A stretch of DNA of 64,000 nucleotides from [Clostridium] aerotolerans DSM 5434 (GCF_000687555.1 NZ_JHWJ01000005.1:62001-126000), one strand, 5' to 3'; shown: positions 41,498 through 51,525, counted from the stretch's first letter. Notes: generated by a model from the letters alone, not told the origin. Program-made: numbers and translations.

Positions 41498-41538
41498 ATG
41501 CAGAAAATCACTTTCTGCTGATTTGGAGGTATGTCTAT

Positions 41539-43068
41539 ATGTCATTAATACAAGTTACAGATTTATCGTTCACATACGAAGGAGGAATCGAGCCTGTTTT
41601 TGAACATGTGTCTTTTCAAATTGACACTGATTGGAAACTTGGGTTCACTGGGAGAAATGGACGTGGGAAAACCACTTTTTTAAACCTTTTAATGAAACGT
41701 TATGAATTTACAGGGAGCATTGTATCTGATGCAGAGTTTGATTATTTCCCTTTCCCTGTCGAAGATCAGGACAGAAGTACCATGGAGATTTTGGAATCCT
41801 TACATGGGGAATTTGAATATTGGGAGATAAAACGGGAGCTTACCAAATTACAGGTAACAGAAGATGTTCTTTACCGCCCGTTTTCAACGCTATCCAATGG
41901 AGAGCGGACAAAGGTCCTTTTGGCAGCACTGTTTTTAAAGGAAAATCATTTTCTCCTCATAGACGAACCAACCAATCATCTGGACCGGGAAGGAAGAGCT
42001 TTGGTCAGCCGATATCTGAGTGGGAAAAAAGGATTTATATTGGTTTCCCATGACAGAAACTTTCTGGATGCTTCCGTGGATCATATTCTATCCATTAACA
42101 AAACAAATATAGAGGTGCAAAAGGGTAATTTCACCTCCTGGTATGAAAACAAACAAAAACAGGATCAGTATGAATTATCTGAAAATGACAGGCTGAAAAA
42201 GGGCATTCGGCGGTTGGAAGCCTCTGCAAAGCAGTCCAGGGAATGGGCGGACTCGGTGGAATCAACAAAGATAGGTAAAAAGTCCATGGCTCACGAAAAA
42301 TCCATTGACAGCAGAGCTTATATAGGGGAAAAATCAAGACGGATGCAGATGCGCAGAAAAAATCTGGAGCAACGGCAGGATCGTGCGATTGATGAGAAAA
42401 AAGGGTTATTAAAAAATATAGAAGAAACAGAGCGTTTGAAACTGTACCCTGCAAAACATCATATGAATCGGATCCTCACCTTAAAAGAAGTGGAACCAAG
42501 CTTTGACCGCCCAATATGCAAGCCAATCAGTTTTGTGTTGGAACAAGGGGAGAGAATTTCACTCCAGGGGAAAAACGGCTGCGGAAAATCAAGCCTGATA
42601 AAGCTAATTCTTGGAAGGGAAGCGAGGCCTGTTTCATTGACTTATACAGGAACGATTGAAGCTGCCAGCGGCCTTATTATCTCCTATGTGTCTCAGGATA
42701 CCTCCTTTTTACAAGGGAGTTTATCTGATTATGCCAAAGCATGCGGAGTAGAGGATTCTTTGTTTAAAGCTGTTTTAAGAAAACTTGATTTCTCCAGAGA
42801 GCAGTTTGAAAAAAATATGGAAGCTTACAGCGAAGGTCAAAAGAAAAAAGTTCTGATTGCCAGGAGCCTATGTGAGAAGGCGCATTTGTATATTTGGGAT
42901 GAGCCTCTGAATTTTATTGATATCTATTCCAGGATGCAGATTGAAGAATTGATCAGGGAATTTCAGCCCACTATGATTTTTGTGGAGCATGATGAGGCTT
43001 TCACAGAGCAAATCGCAACCAGCCGGATGCAAGTGGAGCAAGTGGATTTTGGACTTTGCAATCAATAG
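41539..43068 (+). CDS. ABC-F type ribosomal protection protein (Lsa/Vga/CplR-like)
   Basis: The 509-residue protein has two ABC ATPase domains and no membrane part. First domain: Walker A GRNGRGKTT (about residues 38-46), signature LSNGERTKVLLAALFL, Walker B HFLLIDEPTNHLD. A basic interdomain linker follows (about 190-290, with KKGIRRLEASAKQSREWADSVE and RRMQMRRKN) and contains the antibiotic-resistance domain tip. Second domain: Walker A GKNGCGKSS, signature YSEGQKKKVLIARSL. ABC-F proteins of this group remove lincosamides, pleuromutilins or streptogramin A from the ribosome; which drugs this one acts on is unknown. GGAGGT lies nine bases before the ATG. Confidence 0.85.
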   Translation: MSLIQVTDLSFTYEGGIEPVFEHVSFQIDTDWKLGFTGRNGRGKTTFLNLLMKRYEFTGSIVSDAEFDYFPFPVEDQDRSTMEILESLHGEFEYWEIKRELTKLQVTEDVLYRPFSTLSNGERTKVLLAALFLKENHFLLIDEPTNHLDREGRALVSRYLSGKKGFILVSHDRNFLDASVDHILSINKTNIEVQKGNFTSWYENKQKQDQYELSENDRLKKGIRRLEASAKQSREWADSVESTKIGKKSMAHEKSIDSRAYIGEKSRRMQMRRKNLEQRQDRAIDEKKGLLKNIEETERLKLYPAKHHMNRILTLKEVEPSFDRPICKPISFVLEQGERISLQGKNGCGKSSLIKLILGREARPVSLTYTGTIEAASGLIISYVSQDTSFLQGSLSDYAKACGVEDSLFKAVLRKLDFSREQFEKNMEAYSEGQKKKVLIARSLCEKAHLYIWDEPLNFIDIYSRMQIEELIREFQPTMIFVEHDEAFTEQIATSRMQVEQVDFGLCNQ

Positions 43069-43083
43069 TATTTATGCTATAAT
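43055..43083 (+). promoter_or_regulatory. Promoter of miaB
   Basis: TTTGCA (43055-43060) inside the end of the ABC-F gene and TATAAT (43078-43083), the latter preceded by TGC (extended -10), are 17 bases apart. miaB starts 33 bases later with AATAAGAGGTTAAGTAG upstream. It likely starts the miaB-mutS-mutL-miaA-lyase operon. Confidence 0.6.
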
Positions 43084-43116
43084 GGGAAAATCGAATAAAA
43101 ATAAGAGGTTAAGTAG

Positions 43117-44565
43117 ATGGATTATACAAATATGACTTATGATGAAGCCTGTCATTACGCACCGATGGAAGAGCCTGCAAGACAGTACTTTTTTATGGAG
43201 TACTGCAAGGCTCTGCTTGATAAATTAAAAAAGGCAGTAGGGAAAGATACACTTACGTTCCACATTGCCACATTTGGTTGTCAGATGAATTCCAGGGATT
43301 CAGAAAAGCTCCAGGGAATACTGGAATCGATCGGTTATGTAGAAACGGATTCGGAAGAAGCCGATTTTGTTCTTTATAATACCTGTACCGTCAGAGAAAA
43401 CGCTAACCAGAGAGTTTATGGTCGTCTGGGACAATTGAACAATTTAAAACGGAAAAACCCTCATATGATGATTTCTCTTTGCGGCTGTATGATGCAGGAG
43501 GAAGAGGTTGTTGCCAAGATCAGAAAAAGCTATCGTTTTGTTGATATCATTTTTGGAACTCATAACATCTTTAAGCTGGCCGAGTTAATGGCAGAGCGAC
43601 TGGAACGGGATAAGATGGTAGTGGATATCTGGGAAGGTACCGACACCATCGTGGAGGATCTTCCGACGGACCGTAAATACCCGTTTAAATCAGGTGTTAA
43701 CATCATGTTTGGCTGCAACAATTTCTGCAGCTATTGTATCGTTCCTTATGTAAGAGGAAGAGAGAGAAGCAGAAGCCCTAAGGACATTGTGGCTGAGATC
43801 AAAAAGCTTGCCGATGATGGTGTGGTAGAAATCATGCTCCTTGGCCAGAATGTAAACTCCTATGGTAAAAACTTAGAAGAACCAGTGTCCTTTGCACAGC
43901 TTCTTACCCAGGTGGATCAGATCGAGGGACTGGAAAGAGTTCGTTTTATGACCTCTCATCCAAAGGATTTATCCGATGAGCTGATTGAGGCTATGAAGCA
44001 TTCCAGTAAGGTATGCCGTCATATTCATCTTCCGCTTCAGTCAGGAAGCAGCAATGTGTTAAAGGCTATGAACAGAAGCTATACCAAAGAGCAGTATCTG
44101 GAACTGGTGGACAAGATTCGTGCAGCCATGCCGGATATTTCTCTGACCACAGATATTATTGTTGGCTTCCCTGGAGAAACAGAAGAAGACTTTTTAGAGA
44201 CATTGGAAGTAGTTAAAAAAGTTCGTTTTGACAGTGCATTTACCTTTATTTACTCAAAACGTACCGGAACTCCTGCGGCAAAGATGGAATGCCAGATCTC
44301 CGATGAGGCTGTTAAGAACCGTTTTGACCGCTTATTGGCAGAAGTACAGAAAATATCTTCCGAGATGTGTGGCAGGGACGAGCATACAGTACAAAAGGTA
44401 TTAGTGGAAGAAGTGAATGATCACGCAGAAGGACTTATGACCGGACGCTTAGGAAGCAATACCACCGTGCATTTTAAAGGGGATTCTTCTCTTATCGGAA
44501 AAATCGTGAATGTGTATCTTGACGAATCAAAAGGATTCTATTACATGGGAACTTTAAGACCATAA
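43117..44565 (+). CDS. miaB: tRNA-2-methylthio-N6-dimethylallyladenosine synthase MiaB
   Basis: MiaB is a radical SAM enzyme that adds a methylthio group to the i6A37 base of tRNA; MiaA makes i6A37 and lies three genes downstream. The 482-residue product has an N-terminal domain with three cluster cysteines (FGCQMNSRDSE, NTCTVRENA, LCGCMMQ), the radical SAM motif GCNNFCSYCIVPYVRGRERSR (C-x3-C-x2-C), and a C-terminal TRAM domain (VLVEEVN, GRLGSNTTVHF). The first 48 residues are an extra N-terminal stretch seen in Clostridia. Confidence 0.96.
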   Translation: MDYTNMTYDEACHYAPMEEPARQYFFMEYCKALLDKLKKAVGKDTLTFHIATFGCQMNSRDSEKLQGILESIGYVETDSEEADFVLYNTCTVRENANQRVYGRLGQLNNLKRKNPHMMISLCGCMMQEEEVVAKIRKSYRFVDIIFGTHNIFKLAELMAERLERDKMVVDIWEGTDTIVEDLPTDRKYPFKSGVNIMFGCNNFCSYCIVPYVRGRERSRSPKDIVAEIKKLADDGVVEIMLLGQNVNSYGKNLEEPVSFAQLLTQVDQIEGLERVRFMTSHPKDLSDELIEAMKHSSKVCRHIHLPLQSGSSNVLKAMNRSYTKEQYLELVDKIRAAMPDISLTTDIIVGFPGETEEDFLETLEVVKKVRFDSAFTFIYSKRTGTPAAKMECQISDEAVKNRFDRLLAEVQKISSEMCGRDEHTVQKVLVEEVNDHAEGLMTGRLGSNTTVHFKGDSSLIGKIVNVYLDESKGFYYMGTLRP

Positions 44566-44592
44566 TAAGAAGAAAAGAGGAAACAAAACAGC

Positions 44593-47247
44593 ATGGCTGG
44601 ATTATCACCAATGATGACCCACTACCTGGAAACAAAAAAGGAATATCCGGACTGCCTCCTGTTTTACAGACTGGGAGACTTTTACGAAATGTTCTTTGAG
44701 GATGCGGTTACCGTCTCCAGGGAGTTGGAAATAACGTTAACAGGAAAAGAATGCGGATTAGAGGAACGGGCACCTATGTGCGGCGTTCCTCATCATGCCG
44801 TTGAGACTTATTTAAACCGTCTGGTTCAGAAAGGCTTTAAGGTCGCTATTGCTGAGCAGATGGAGGATCCAAAGCTTACAAAGGGGTTAGTAAAAAGAGA
44901 GGTAATCCGTGTGGTAACACCCGGAACCATTACAAGCGCCCAGGCCCTTGATGAAACAAAGAATAATTATCTTATGGGAATTGTTTATGTGGGAGAAACC
45001 TTTGGAATCTCAGTTGCCGATATCACGACCGGAGAATTTCTCGTTACCGAGGTGGAATCTGAACGGGAGCTGACCGATGAGATCAATAAATTCAACCCGT
45101 CTGAAATCATCTGTAATGAAGCATTTTATGTCTCCGGAGTGGATATTGAAGAAATCAAGAACCGTTATCATGCGGTCGTTTCATCTCTGGATAATCATTT
45201 CTTTTCGGATGAAGTCTGCCGGAAAATCCTAAAAGAGCATTATAAGGTAGGCGCACTCTCCGGATTGGGACTGGAAGATTACGATACCGGGGTCATTGCT
45301 GCCGGTGCTGTGATGCAGTACATGTATGAAACTCAGAAAAATAGTTTATCACACATAACTACCATTACGCCTTATTCCACCGGTCAGTTCATGATTATCG
45401 ATACTTCTACCAGAAGAAACTTGGAGCTTCTGGAAACCCTTCGTGAAAAGCAAAAACGGGGCAGCCTTTTGTGGGTCCTGGACCGTACCAAGACAGCGAT
45501 GGGCGCCAGGATGCTTCGCACATACATAGAACAGCCATTAATACATAAATCAGAGATTATCAAACGCCAGAACGCCATTGAAGAATTGAATATGAATTAT
45601 ATATCCAGGGAAGAAATCTGCGAGTATCTGAATCCTATATACGACCTGGAGCGTTTGATCGGACGTATCAGCTATAAAACAGCCAATCCCAGGGATTTGA
45701 TTTCCTTTAAAAATTCTTTGGAGATGCTGCCGTTTATTAGAAATATACTGGATGAGTTCAACAGTGAATTGTTAACAGAGCTTCATGGGGAGCTTGATCC
45801 TTTAGAGGATGTAAAGGAGCTCATTGACAAGGCCATTATTGATGATCCGCCTATTACCGTAAGAGAAGGCGGAATTATAAAAGAGGGCTTTCATGAGGAA
45901 ACCGATAAGTATCGCCATGCGAAAACGGAAGGAAAGACCTGGCTGGCTGAACTGGAAGCAAAGGAAAAAGAGAAGACTGGAATTAAAAATCTGAAGGTAA
46001 AGTATAATAAGGTCTTTGGTTATTACTTTGAAGTTACCAATTCCTTTAAAGACCTTGTACCAAATTACTTTATCCGAAAGCAGACCCTGGCCAATGCGGA
46101 GCGTTACACCACCGATGAGCTTAAGGAACTGGAAGATGTAATTATGGGGGCAGAGGATAAGCTGTATTCTTTGGAATACCAGTTATTTACGGAAGTCCGT
46201 GATTCCATTGCTGACCAGGTGCTCCGAATCCAGAAAACGGCACGTGCAGTTGCTGGAATTGATGTTATCACCTCCCTTTCCTCTGTTGCTACCAGAAATA
46301 ATTATGTGAAGCCCAGCATCAATGATAAAGGTCTGATTGATATTAAAAACGGACGCCATCCAGTGGTGGAAAAGATGATGAGGGATGATCTGTTTGTTTC
46401 CAATGACACATACTTAGATAACAGTAAAAACCGTCTTTCTATTATAACTGGTCCCAACATGGCAGGAAAGTCCACCTACATGAGGCAGACAGCCCTTATT
46501 GTGCTCATGGCACAAATCGGCAGTTTTGTTCCAGCGGAAGAAGCAAACATCGGAATCTGCGACCGAATATTTACCCGTGTTGGTGCATCCGATGATCTGG
46601 CTTCCGGACAGAGTACATTCATGGTAGAGATGACAGAGGTCGCGAACATACTTCGGAATGCCACGAAAAACAGCCTGATTGTCCTTGACGAAATCGGGCG
46701 CGGAACCAGTACCTTTGATGGGTTAAGTATTGCATGGGCCGTGGTGGAGCATATCAGCAACTCCAAGGTTCTTGGCGCCAAAACCTTATTTGCCACCCAT
46801 TATCATGAACTGACGGAGCTGGAAGGAACCATAAGCGGTGTGAATAACTACTGCATCGCCGTGAAAGAACAGGGCGATGATATTGTATTCCTAAGAAAGA
46901 TCATTAAAGGCGGTGCGGATAAGAGCTATGGAATTCAGGTGGCAAAGCTTGCCGGAGTCCCGGATACGGTTATTTCCAGAGCCAAGGAGCTGTTATCTGA
47001 GCTGAGCGATGCGGATATTACGGTTAAGGCAAAAGAGATTGCGGAAATCAATTCAAATATCACCCAGAGAAAAGCCGTACCAAAGCCTGATGAAGTGGAT
47101 TTACAGCAGATGTCTCTGTTTGATACGGTAAAGGACAATGATATCATTAAAGAATTAGGGGACTTGGAACTTGGAAATATGACCCCTATTGATGCTCTTA
47201 ATACCTTATACCGCCTTCAGACAAAGCTTAAAAACCGCTGGCAGTAA
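44593..47247 (+). CDS. mutS: DNA mismatch repair protein MutS
   Basis: MutS recognises mispairs and starts repair with MutL. The 884-residue protein has the mispair-binding motif GDFYEMF (about residues 28-34, with the phenylalanine that stacks on the mismatch and the glutamate), the connector and lever/clamp domains, and the ATPase with Walker A GPNMAGKSTYMRQTA, followed by LASGQSTFMVEMTE, VLDEIGRGTSTFDG and ATHYHELTELE. Length is usual for this family. It lies 27 bases after miaB and 37 bases before the mutL ATG. Confidence 0.98.
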   Translation: MAGLSPMMTHYLETKKEYPDCLLFYRLGDFYEMFFEDAVTVSRELEITLTGKECGLEERAPMCGVPHHAVETYLNRLVQKGFKVAIAEQMEDPKLTKGLVKREVIRVVTPGTITSAQALDETKNNYLMGIVYVGETFGISVADITTGEFLVTEVESERELTDEINKFNPSEIICNEAFYVSGVDIEEIKNRYHAVVSSLDNHFFSDEVCRKILKEHYKVGALSGLGLEDYDTGVIAAGAVMQYMYETQKNSLSHITTITPYSTGQFMIIDTSTRRNLELLETLREKQKRGSLLWVLDRTKTAMGARMLRTYIEQPLIHKSEIIKRQNAIEELNMNYISREEICEYLNPIYDLERLIGRISYKTANPRDLISFKNSLEMLPFIRNILDEFNSELLTELHGELDPLEDVKELIDKAIIDDPPITVREGGIIKEGFHEETDKYRHAKTEGKTWLAELEAKEKEKTGIKNLKVKYNKVFGYYFEVTNSFKDLVPNYFIRKQTLANAERYTTDELKELEDVIMGAEDKLYSLEYQLFTEVRDSIADQVLRIQKTARAVAGIDVITSLSSVATRNNYVKPSINDKGLIDIKNGRHPVVEKMMRDDLFVSNDTYLDNSKNRLSIITGPNMAGKSTYMRQTALIVLMAQIGSFVPAEEANIGICDRIFTRVGASDDLASGQSTFMVEMTEVANILRNATKNSLIVLDEIGRGTSTFDGLSIAWAVVEHISNSKVLGAKTLFATHYHELTELEGTISGVNNYCIAVKEQGDDIVFLRKIIKGGADKSYGIQVAKLAGVPDTVISRAKELLSELSDADITVKAKEIAEINSNITQRKAVPKPDEVDLQQMSLFDTVKDNDIIKELGDLELGNMTPIDALNTLYRLQTKLKNRWQ

Positions 47248-47284
47248 GGAAACGTTTGGGGAATCGGAGAAAGGAGCTGGTATC

Positions 47285-49264
47285 ATGCCGAATATAACAG
47301 TACTTGATCAAAATACGATTAATAAGATTGCGGCTGGTGAGGTAATAGAACGCCCGGCATCTGTAGTCAAGGAGTTGCTGGAGAATGCCATTGATGCAAA
47401 GGCTACTGCTGTAACTGTAGAGATTAAAGAAGGGGGAACCAGCTTTATCCGTGTCACTGATAATGGATGCGGAATCCCAAAAGAAGAAGTCCCCCTGGCA
47501 TTTTTGCGTCATTCCACCAGTAAGATCAAATCGGTGGAAGATTTATTTACCGTTTCCTCCCTGGGCTTCAGGGGTGAGGCTCTTGCAAGTATAGCGTCTG
47601 TTTCCCAGGTAGAGCTTATTACCAAGACCAGCATTGGACTTACAGGAACCCGCTATCAGATTGACGGCGGAGAGGAGAAGACTCTGGAAGAAATCGGTGC
47701 TCCGGAAGGAACCACCTTTATCGCCAGAAACTTATTTTTTAACACTCCGGCCAGAAAGAAGTTCTTAAAGACTCCCATGACTGAAGGGGCACATGTGGCG
47801 GAGCTGGTGGAAAAGCTGGCATTGTCCCATCCTGAGGTCTCCATCCGTTTTATCCAGAATAACCAGAACAAGCTTCATACTTCTGGAAATCATAATTTAA
47901 AGGATATTGTATACACGGTTTTTGGAAGAGAAATTGCTTCCAATCTTTTAGAGGTTTCCGTAAAGAAGCCGGATATTTCCGTAGAGGGATATATTGGAAA
48001 ACCTGTGATTGCCAGAGGAAACCGGAACTATGAAAATTATTTCATTAATGGAAGATACATAAAAAGCACTGTGATCTGCCGCGCCATTGAGGAAGCTTAT
48101 AAGCCCTTTATGATGCAGCACAAGTACCCGTTTACCATGCTGCATTTTACCATTGACCCTGAAACACTGGATGTCAATGTCCATCCCACAAAGATGGAGC
48201 TGCGTTTCCGGGATGGAGAAATGGTCTATCACATGGTATACCAGGCAGTTGCCAGTGCTCTCGCCCATAAGGAATTGATTCCTGAGGTCGAGCTGGTAAA
48301 AAGGACAGAAGACAGCCGACTTAGTATGTCTGGGAAAAAGCACGAACCTGCTCCAGAGCCCTTTGAAAAAAACAGACTTATGGCAATGCAGCAACAGTCT
48401 GCGGCAAAGGAATATACTACTCCTCCTACTATTACAGAAGGGTTCCAGAAACGGTTGATCCCATCACCATCTCAGTTTTCTCAAAACATTCAGCCGGAGA
48501 TTGTCAGGGAACCAGATGAACTTTCGGCCAACTGGCTAAAGCCCCAGGCATCTACAAACAAAGCTAATTCACTGGAAGCTCTACCGGAAGCTTTGCCAGA
48601 AACTCTACCGGAACCCCCGATTCAGCCTGAAGAGAAGCCTAAACAAATGGATCTTTTTGACGGAAAGCTATTGGAGCCAAAGGCCCGATCCATGCATAAG
48701 CTGATTGGACAGCTTTTTGATACCTACTGGCTGGTGGAATTTAATGAGCAGCTTTATATTATTGACCAACATGCTGCCCATGAAAAGGTTTTATATGAGA
48801 AAACCATGGCAACACTAAAAACAAGGGAGTATACATCCCAGTTAATAAATCCGCCTATCATTCTGACTCTGAACCGGAACGAAGAGGTCTTGCTCAATCA
48901 GCATCTGAAATATTTTACGGAAATGGGCTTTGAAATCGAACCTTTTGGGGGAAGAGAATATGCGGTCAGAGGAGTTCCGGCTAATTTATTTTCCATTGCA
49001 AAAAAAGAACTTTTGATTGAGATGATCGACGGCCTTTCAGAAGATACAGCTGTCAGCAATCCGGATGTCATTTATGAAAAAATTGCTTCCATGTCATGCA
49101 AGGGAGCCGTAAAAGGCAATAACCGCCTTTCCTTTGCAGAGGCCAACGAACTGATTGATCAGCTTCTGGGTCTTGAGAATCCTTACGCCTGTCCTCACGG
49201 AAGACCTACAATTATTTCCATGAGTAAATATGAGCTGGAAAAGAAATTTAAGAGGATTGTGTAA
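47285..49264 (+). CDS. mutL: DNA mismatch repair protein MutL (endonuclease type)
   Basis: MutL couples mispair recognition to strand removal. ATG 47285, with GGAGAAAGGAGCTGG upstream, gives 659 residues. The GHKL ATPase is complete (KELLENAIDAKAT, DNGCGIPKEE, SLGFRGEALASI). A proline-, glutamate- and alanine-rich linker (about residues 405-460, with a leucine-proline-glutamate repeat) leads to the C-terminal domain with the endonuclease motif DQHAAHEKVLYEK, plus SCKGAVKGNN and CPHGRPT. This is the nicking form found in organisms without MutH. Confidence 0.97.
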   Translation: MPNITVLDQNTINKIAAGEVIERPASVVKELLENAIDAKATAVTVEIKEGGTSFIRVTDNGCGIPKEEVPLAFLRHSTSKIKSVEDLFTVSSLGFRGEALASIASVSQVELITKTSIGLTGTRYQIDGGEEKTLEEIGAPEGTTFIARNLFFNTPARKKFLKTPMTEGAHVAELVEKLALSHPEVSIRFIQNNQNKLHTSGNHNLKDIVYTVFGREIASNLLEVSVKKPDISVEGYIGKPVIARGNRNYENYFINGRYIKSTVICRAIEEAYKPFMMQHKYPFTMLHFTIDPETLDVNVHPTKMELRFRDGEMVYHMVYQAVASALAHKELIPEVELVKRTEDSRLSMSGKKHEPAPEPFEKNRLMAMQQQSAAKEYTTPPTITEGFQKRLIPSPSQFSQNIQPEIVREPDELSANWLKPQASTNKANSLEALPEALPETLPEPPIQPEEKPKQMDLFDGKLLEPKARSMHKLIGQLFDTYWLVEFNEQLYIIDQHAAHEKVLYEKTMATLKTREYTSQLINPPIILTLNRNEEVLLNQHLKYFTEMGFEIEPFGGREYAVRGVPANLFSIAKKELLIEMIDGLSEDTAVSNPDVIYEKIASMSCKGAVKGNNRLSFAEANELIDQLLGLENPYACPHGRPTIISMSKYELEKKFKRIV

Positions 49265-50226
49265 TGAAACCATTAATTATTTTAACCGGCCCTACTGCGG
49301 TGGGGAAGACTGCATTGTCCATCCGCCTTGCAAAGGCGATCGGTGGAGAAATTATCAGTGCCGATTCCATGCAGGTCTACCGCCGCATGGATATCGGCTC
49401 TGCCAAAATCACAAAAGAGGAGATGATGGGAGTTCCCCATCATCTTATTGATGTTCTGGAACCAGACGAAGAATTTAATGTGACCGTGTTTCAGAAACTG
49501 GCGAAGGCAGCTGTGGAAGAGATCTATTCCAGGGGAAATATCCCCATTGTCGCGGGGGGGACCGGTTTTTATATCCAGGCCCTGTTAAATGACATTGATT
49601 TTACGGAGAATGGGGAGGATACCTCCATAAGAGATGAACTGGAAGCTCTCGCAAAAGAAAAAGGGGCAGATCATCTTCACGGGATGCTTCTTGCCATAGA
49701 TCCTGAATCCGCCAAGCAGATTCATGCCAACAATATAAAGCGGGTGATCCGGGCGATTGAATATTACCGGCAGACAGGGGAGCGGATCTCGGAACACAAC
49801 AAACGGGAACGGGAAAAAGAATCTCCTTATGATTTCCTGTATTACGTCGTTAATACAGATCGGGACATCCTGTATCAAAGAATTGATCAAAGGGTGGACG
49901 AGATGATGAAGCAGGGGCTGGTTCAGGAAGTGAAAGAGTTAAAAGACTCTGGCTGCACCAGAAATATGGTTTCCATGCAGGGACTGGGATACAAAGAAAT
50001 TCTTGATTATCTGCAGGGAGAATGCACTCTTTCAGAAGCGGTTTATCTGTTAAAAAGAGATACCAGACATTTTGCCAAACGCCAGATTACCTGGTTTAAA
50101 AGAGAACGAGATGTGAAATGGCTGTGTCTGCCTGACTTTAACAATGATCTGGACAAGGTACTGGAAACCATGATTCAGGAGATCAATGAGACATACGGAT
50201 TGGAGAATAAGGAACAATGGAAATAG
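49264..50226 (+). CDS. miaA: tRNA dimethylallyltransferase MiaA
   Basis: MiaA transfers the isopentenyl group to A37 of tRNAs, giving the substrate for MiaB. The 320-residue protein has the P-loop GPTAVGKTALSIRLAKAI (residues 8-25), the DSMQVYRRMDIGSAK motif, the GGTGFYIQALL motif, the NNIKRVIRAIEYYR region and the QGLGYKEI helix. The start ATG overlaps the mutL stop by one base (TAATG) and the 3' end overlaps the next gene. Miab-MutSL-MiaA in one unit is common in Firmicutes. Confidence 0.97.
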   Translation: MKPLIILTGPTAVGKTALSIRLAKAIGGEIISADSMQVYRRMDIGSAKITKEEMMGVPHHLIDVLEPDEEFNVTVFQKLAKAAVEEIYSRGNIPIVAGGTGFYIQALLNDIDFTENGEDTSIRDELEALAKEKGADHLHGMLLAIDPESAKQIHANNIKRVIRAIEYYRQTGERISEHNKREREKESPYDFLYYVVNTDRDILYQRIDQRVDEMMKQGLVQEVKELKDSGCTRNMVSMQGLGYKEILDYLQGECTLSEAVYLLKRDTRHFAKRQITWFKRERDVKWLCLPDFNNDLDKVLETMIQEINETYGLENKEQWK

Positions 50227-51497
50227 ATGCAATGTACGAGAATCTTGGAATTTGCAAGAAAGTCCTGGATTTTGGAAAAAAGATAGAAGATAACCTAAAA
50301 GATCGTTTTCAGGAAATAGATGAAAATGCAGAATACAATCAAATGAAGGTAATCAAAGCCATGCAGGATAACCGGGTCAGTGATATTCACTTTGCAGCGA
50401 CCACTGGCTATGGTTACAACGATCTTGGAAGAGATACTTTGGAAGATGTTTATGCCAGTGTCTTTCACACAGAAAGCGCTTTGGTAAGACCAAACTTAAT
50501 CAGCGGAACCCACGCCCTCTCTATCGCTCTTTCCGGAAATCTCCGCCCAGGTGATGAACTGCTTTCTCCAGCCGGTAAGCCATACGATACCTTAGAAGAA
50601 GTAATTGGTATCAGAGAGAGTACTGGTTCTCTAAAAGAGTATGGAGTCATCTACCGTCAGGTGGATCTTCTGCCCAATGGTACGTTTGATTACGAATCCA
50701 TTAAAAAAGCCATCAATGAACGGACAAAGCTTATCACCATACAAAGATCAAAGGGCTACGATACACGTCCCACGTTCTCTGTTTCGCAGATTGGCGAGCT
50801 GATTGCATTTGTGAAAGAAATCAAGCCGGATGTAATCTGTATGGTGGATAACTGCTACGGAGAATTCGTTGAGCGAATGGAGCCGTCTGATGTTGGGGCT
50901 GATATGATCGTTGGATCTCTGATCAAAAACCCAGGTGGCGGTCTTGCTCCCATAGGCGGATACATTGCCGGAAAAACAGAGTGCATTGACAAGGCATCCT
51001 ATCGGCTGACAGCCCCTGGTCTTGGAAAAGAGGTAGGAGCAAGTCTTGGACTTAACCAGGCCTTTTATCAGGGATTATTCCTGTCACCAACGGTAGTTGC
51101 CGGTGCTTTAAAAGGAGCTGTATTCGCTGCCAATGTATACGAAAAGCTGGGATTTCAAGTGGTTCCAAACGGAAGCGAATCCCGTCATGATATCATTCAG
51201 GCTGTTACCTTTGGAAATCCGGAGGGCGTTATCGCATTTTGCCAGGGAATTCAGGCGGCAGCTCCGGTTGACAGCTTTGTTTCCCCAGAGCCATGGGATA
51301 TGCCAGGATACGATGCCCCTGTCATTATGGCAGCCGGTGCATTTGTTCAGGGTTCCTCCATTGAATTAAGTGCGGATGGGCCTATAAAACCTCCCTACGC
51401 TGTTTATTTTCAGGGAGGACTTACCTGGTATCATGCAAAGCTTGGTATTTTAATGTCTCTGCAAAAGCTTTTGGATGCAGGATTGGTTCAAATCTAA
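50217..51497 (+). CDS. Methionine gamma-lyase family / aluminium-resistance-like PLP enzyme
   Basis: The 426-residue protein matches the PLP-dependent family often named aluminium resistance or methionine gamma-lyase family protein (YnbB-like). Visible parts are FAATTGYGYNDLGRDTLEDVYA near the start, RPNLISGTHALSIALSGNLRPGDELLSPAGKPYDTLEEVIG, ICMVDNCYGEFVE with the aspartate of the PLP pocket, and SLIKNPGGGLAPIGGYIAG with the likely Schiff-base lysine. The substrate has not been established. ATG 50217 overlaps miaA by 10 bases; ATG 50232 is an alternative. Confidence 0.85.
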   Translation: MEIDAMYENLGICKKVLDFGKKIEDNLKDRFQEIDENAEYNQMKVIKAMQDNRVSDIHFAATTGYGYNDLGRDTLEDVYASVFHTESALVRPNLISGTHALSIALSGNLRPGDELLSPAGKPYDTLEEVIGIRESTGSLKEYGVIYRQVDLLPNGTFDYESIKKAINERTKLITIQRSKGYDTRPTFSVSQIGELIAFVKEIKPDVICMVDNCYGEFVERMEPSDVGADMIVGSLIKNPGGGLAPIGGYIAGKTECIDKASYRLTAPGLGKEVGASLGLNQAFYQGLFLSPTVVAGALKGAVFAANVYEKLGFQVVPNGSESRHDIIQAVTFGNPEGVIAFCQGIQAAAPVDSFVSPEPWDMPGYDAPVIMAAGAFVQGSSIELSADGPIKPPYAVYFQGGLTWYHAKLGILMSLQKLLDAGLVQI

Positions 51498-51525
51498 AAA
51501 AACGGTATACACGAATGGAAAACTA

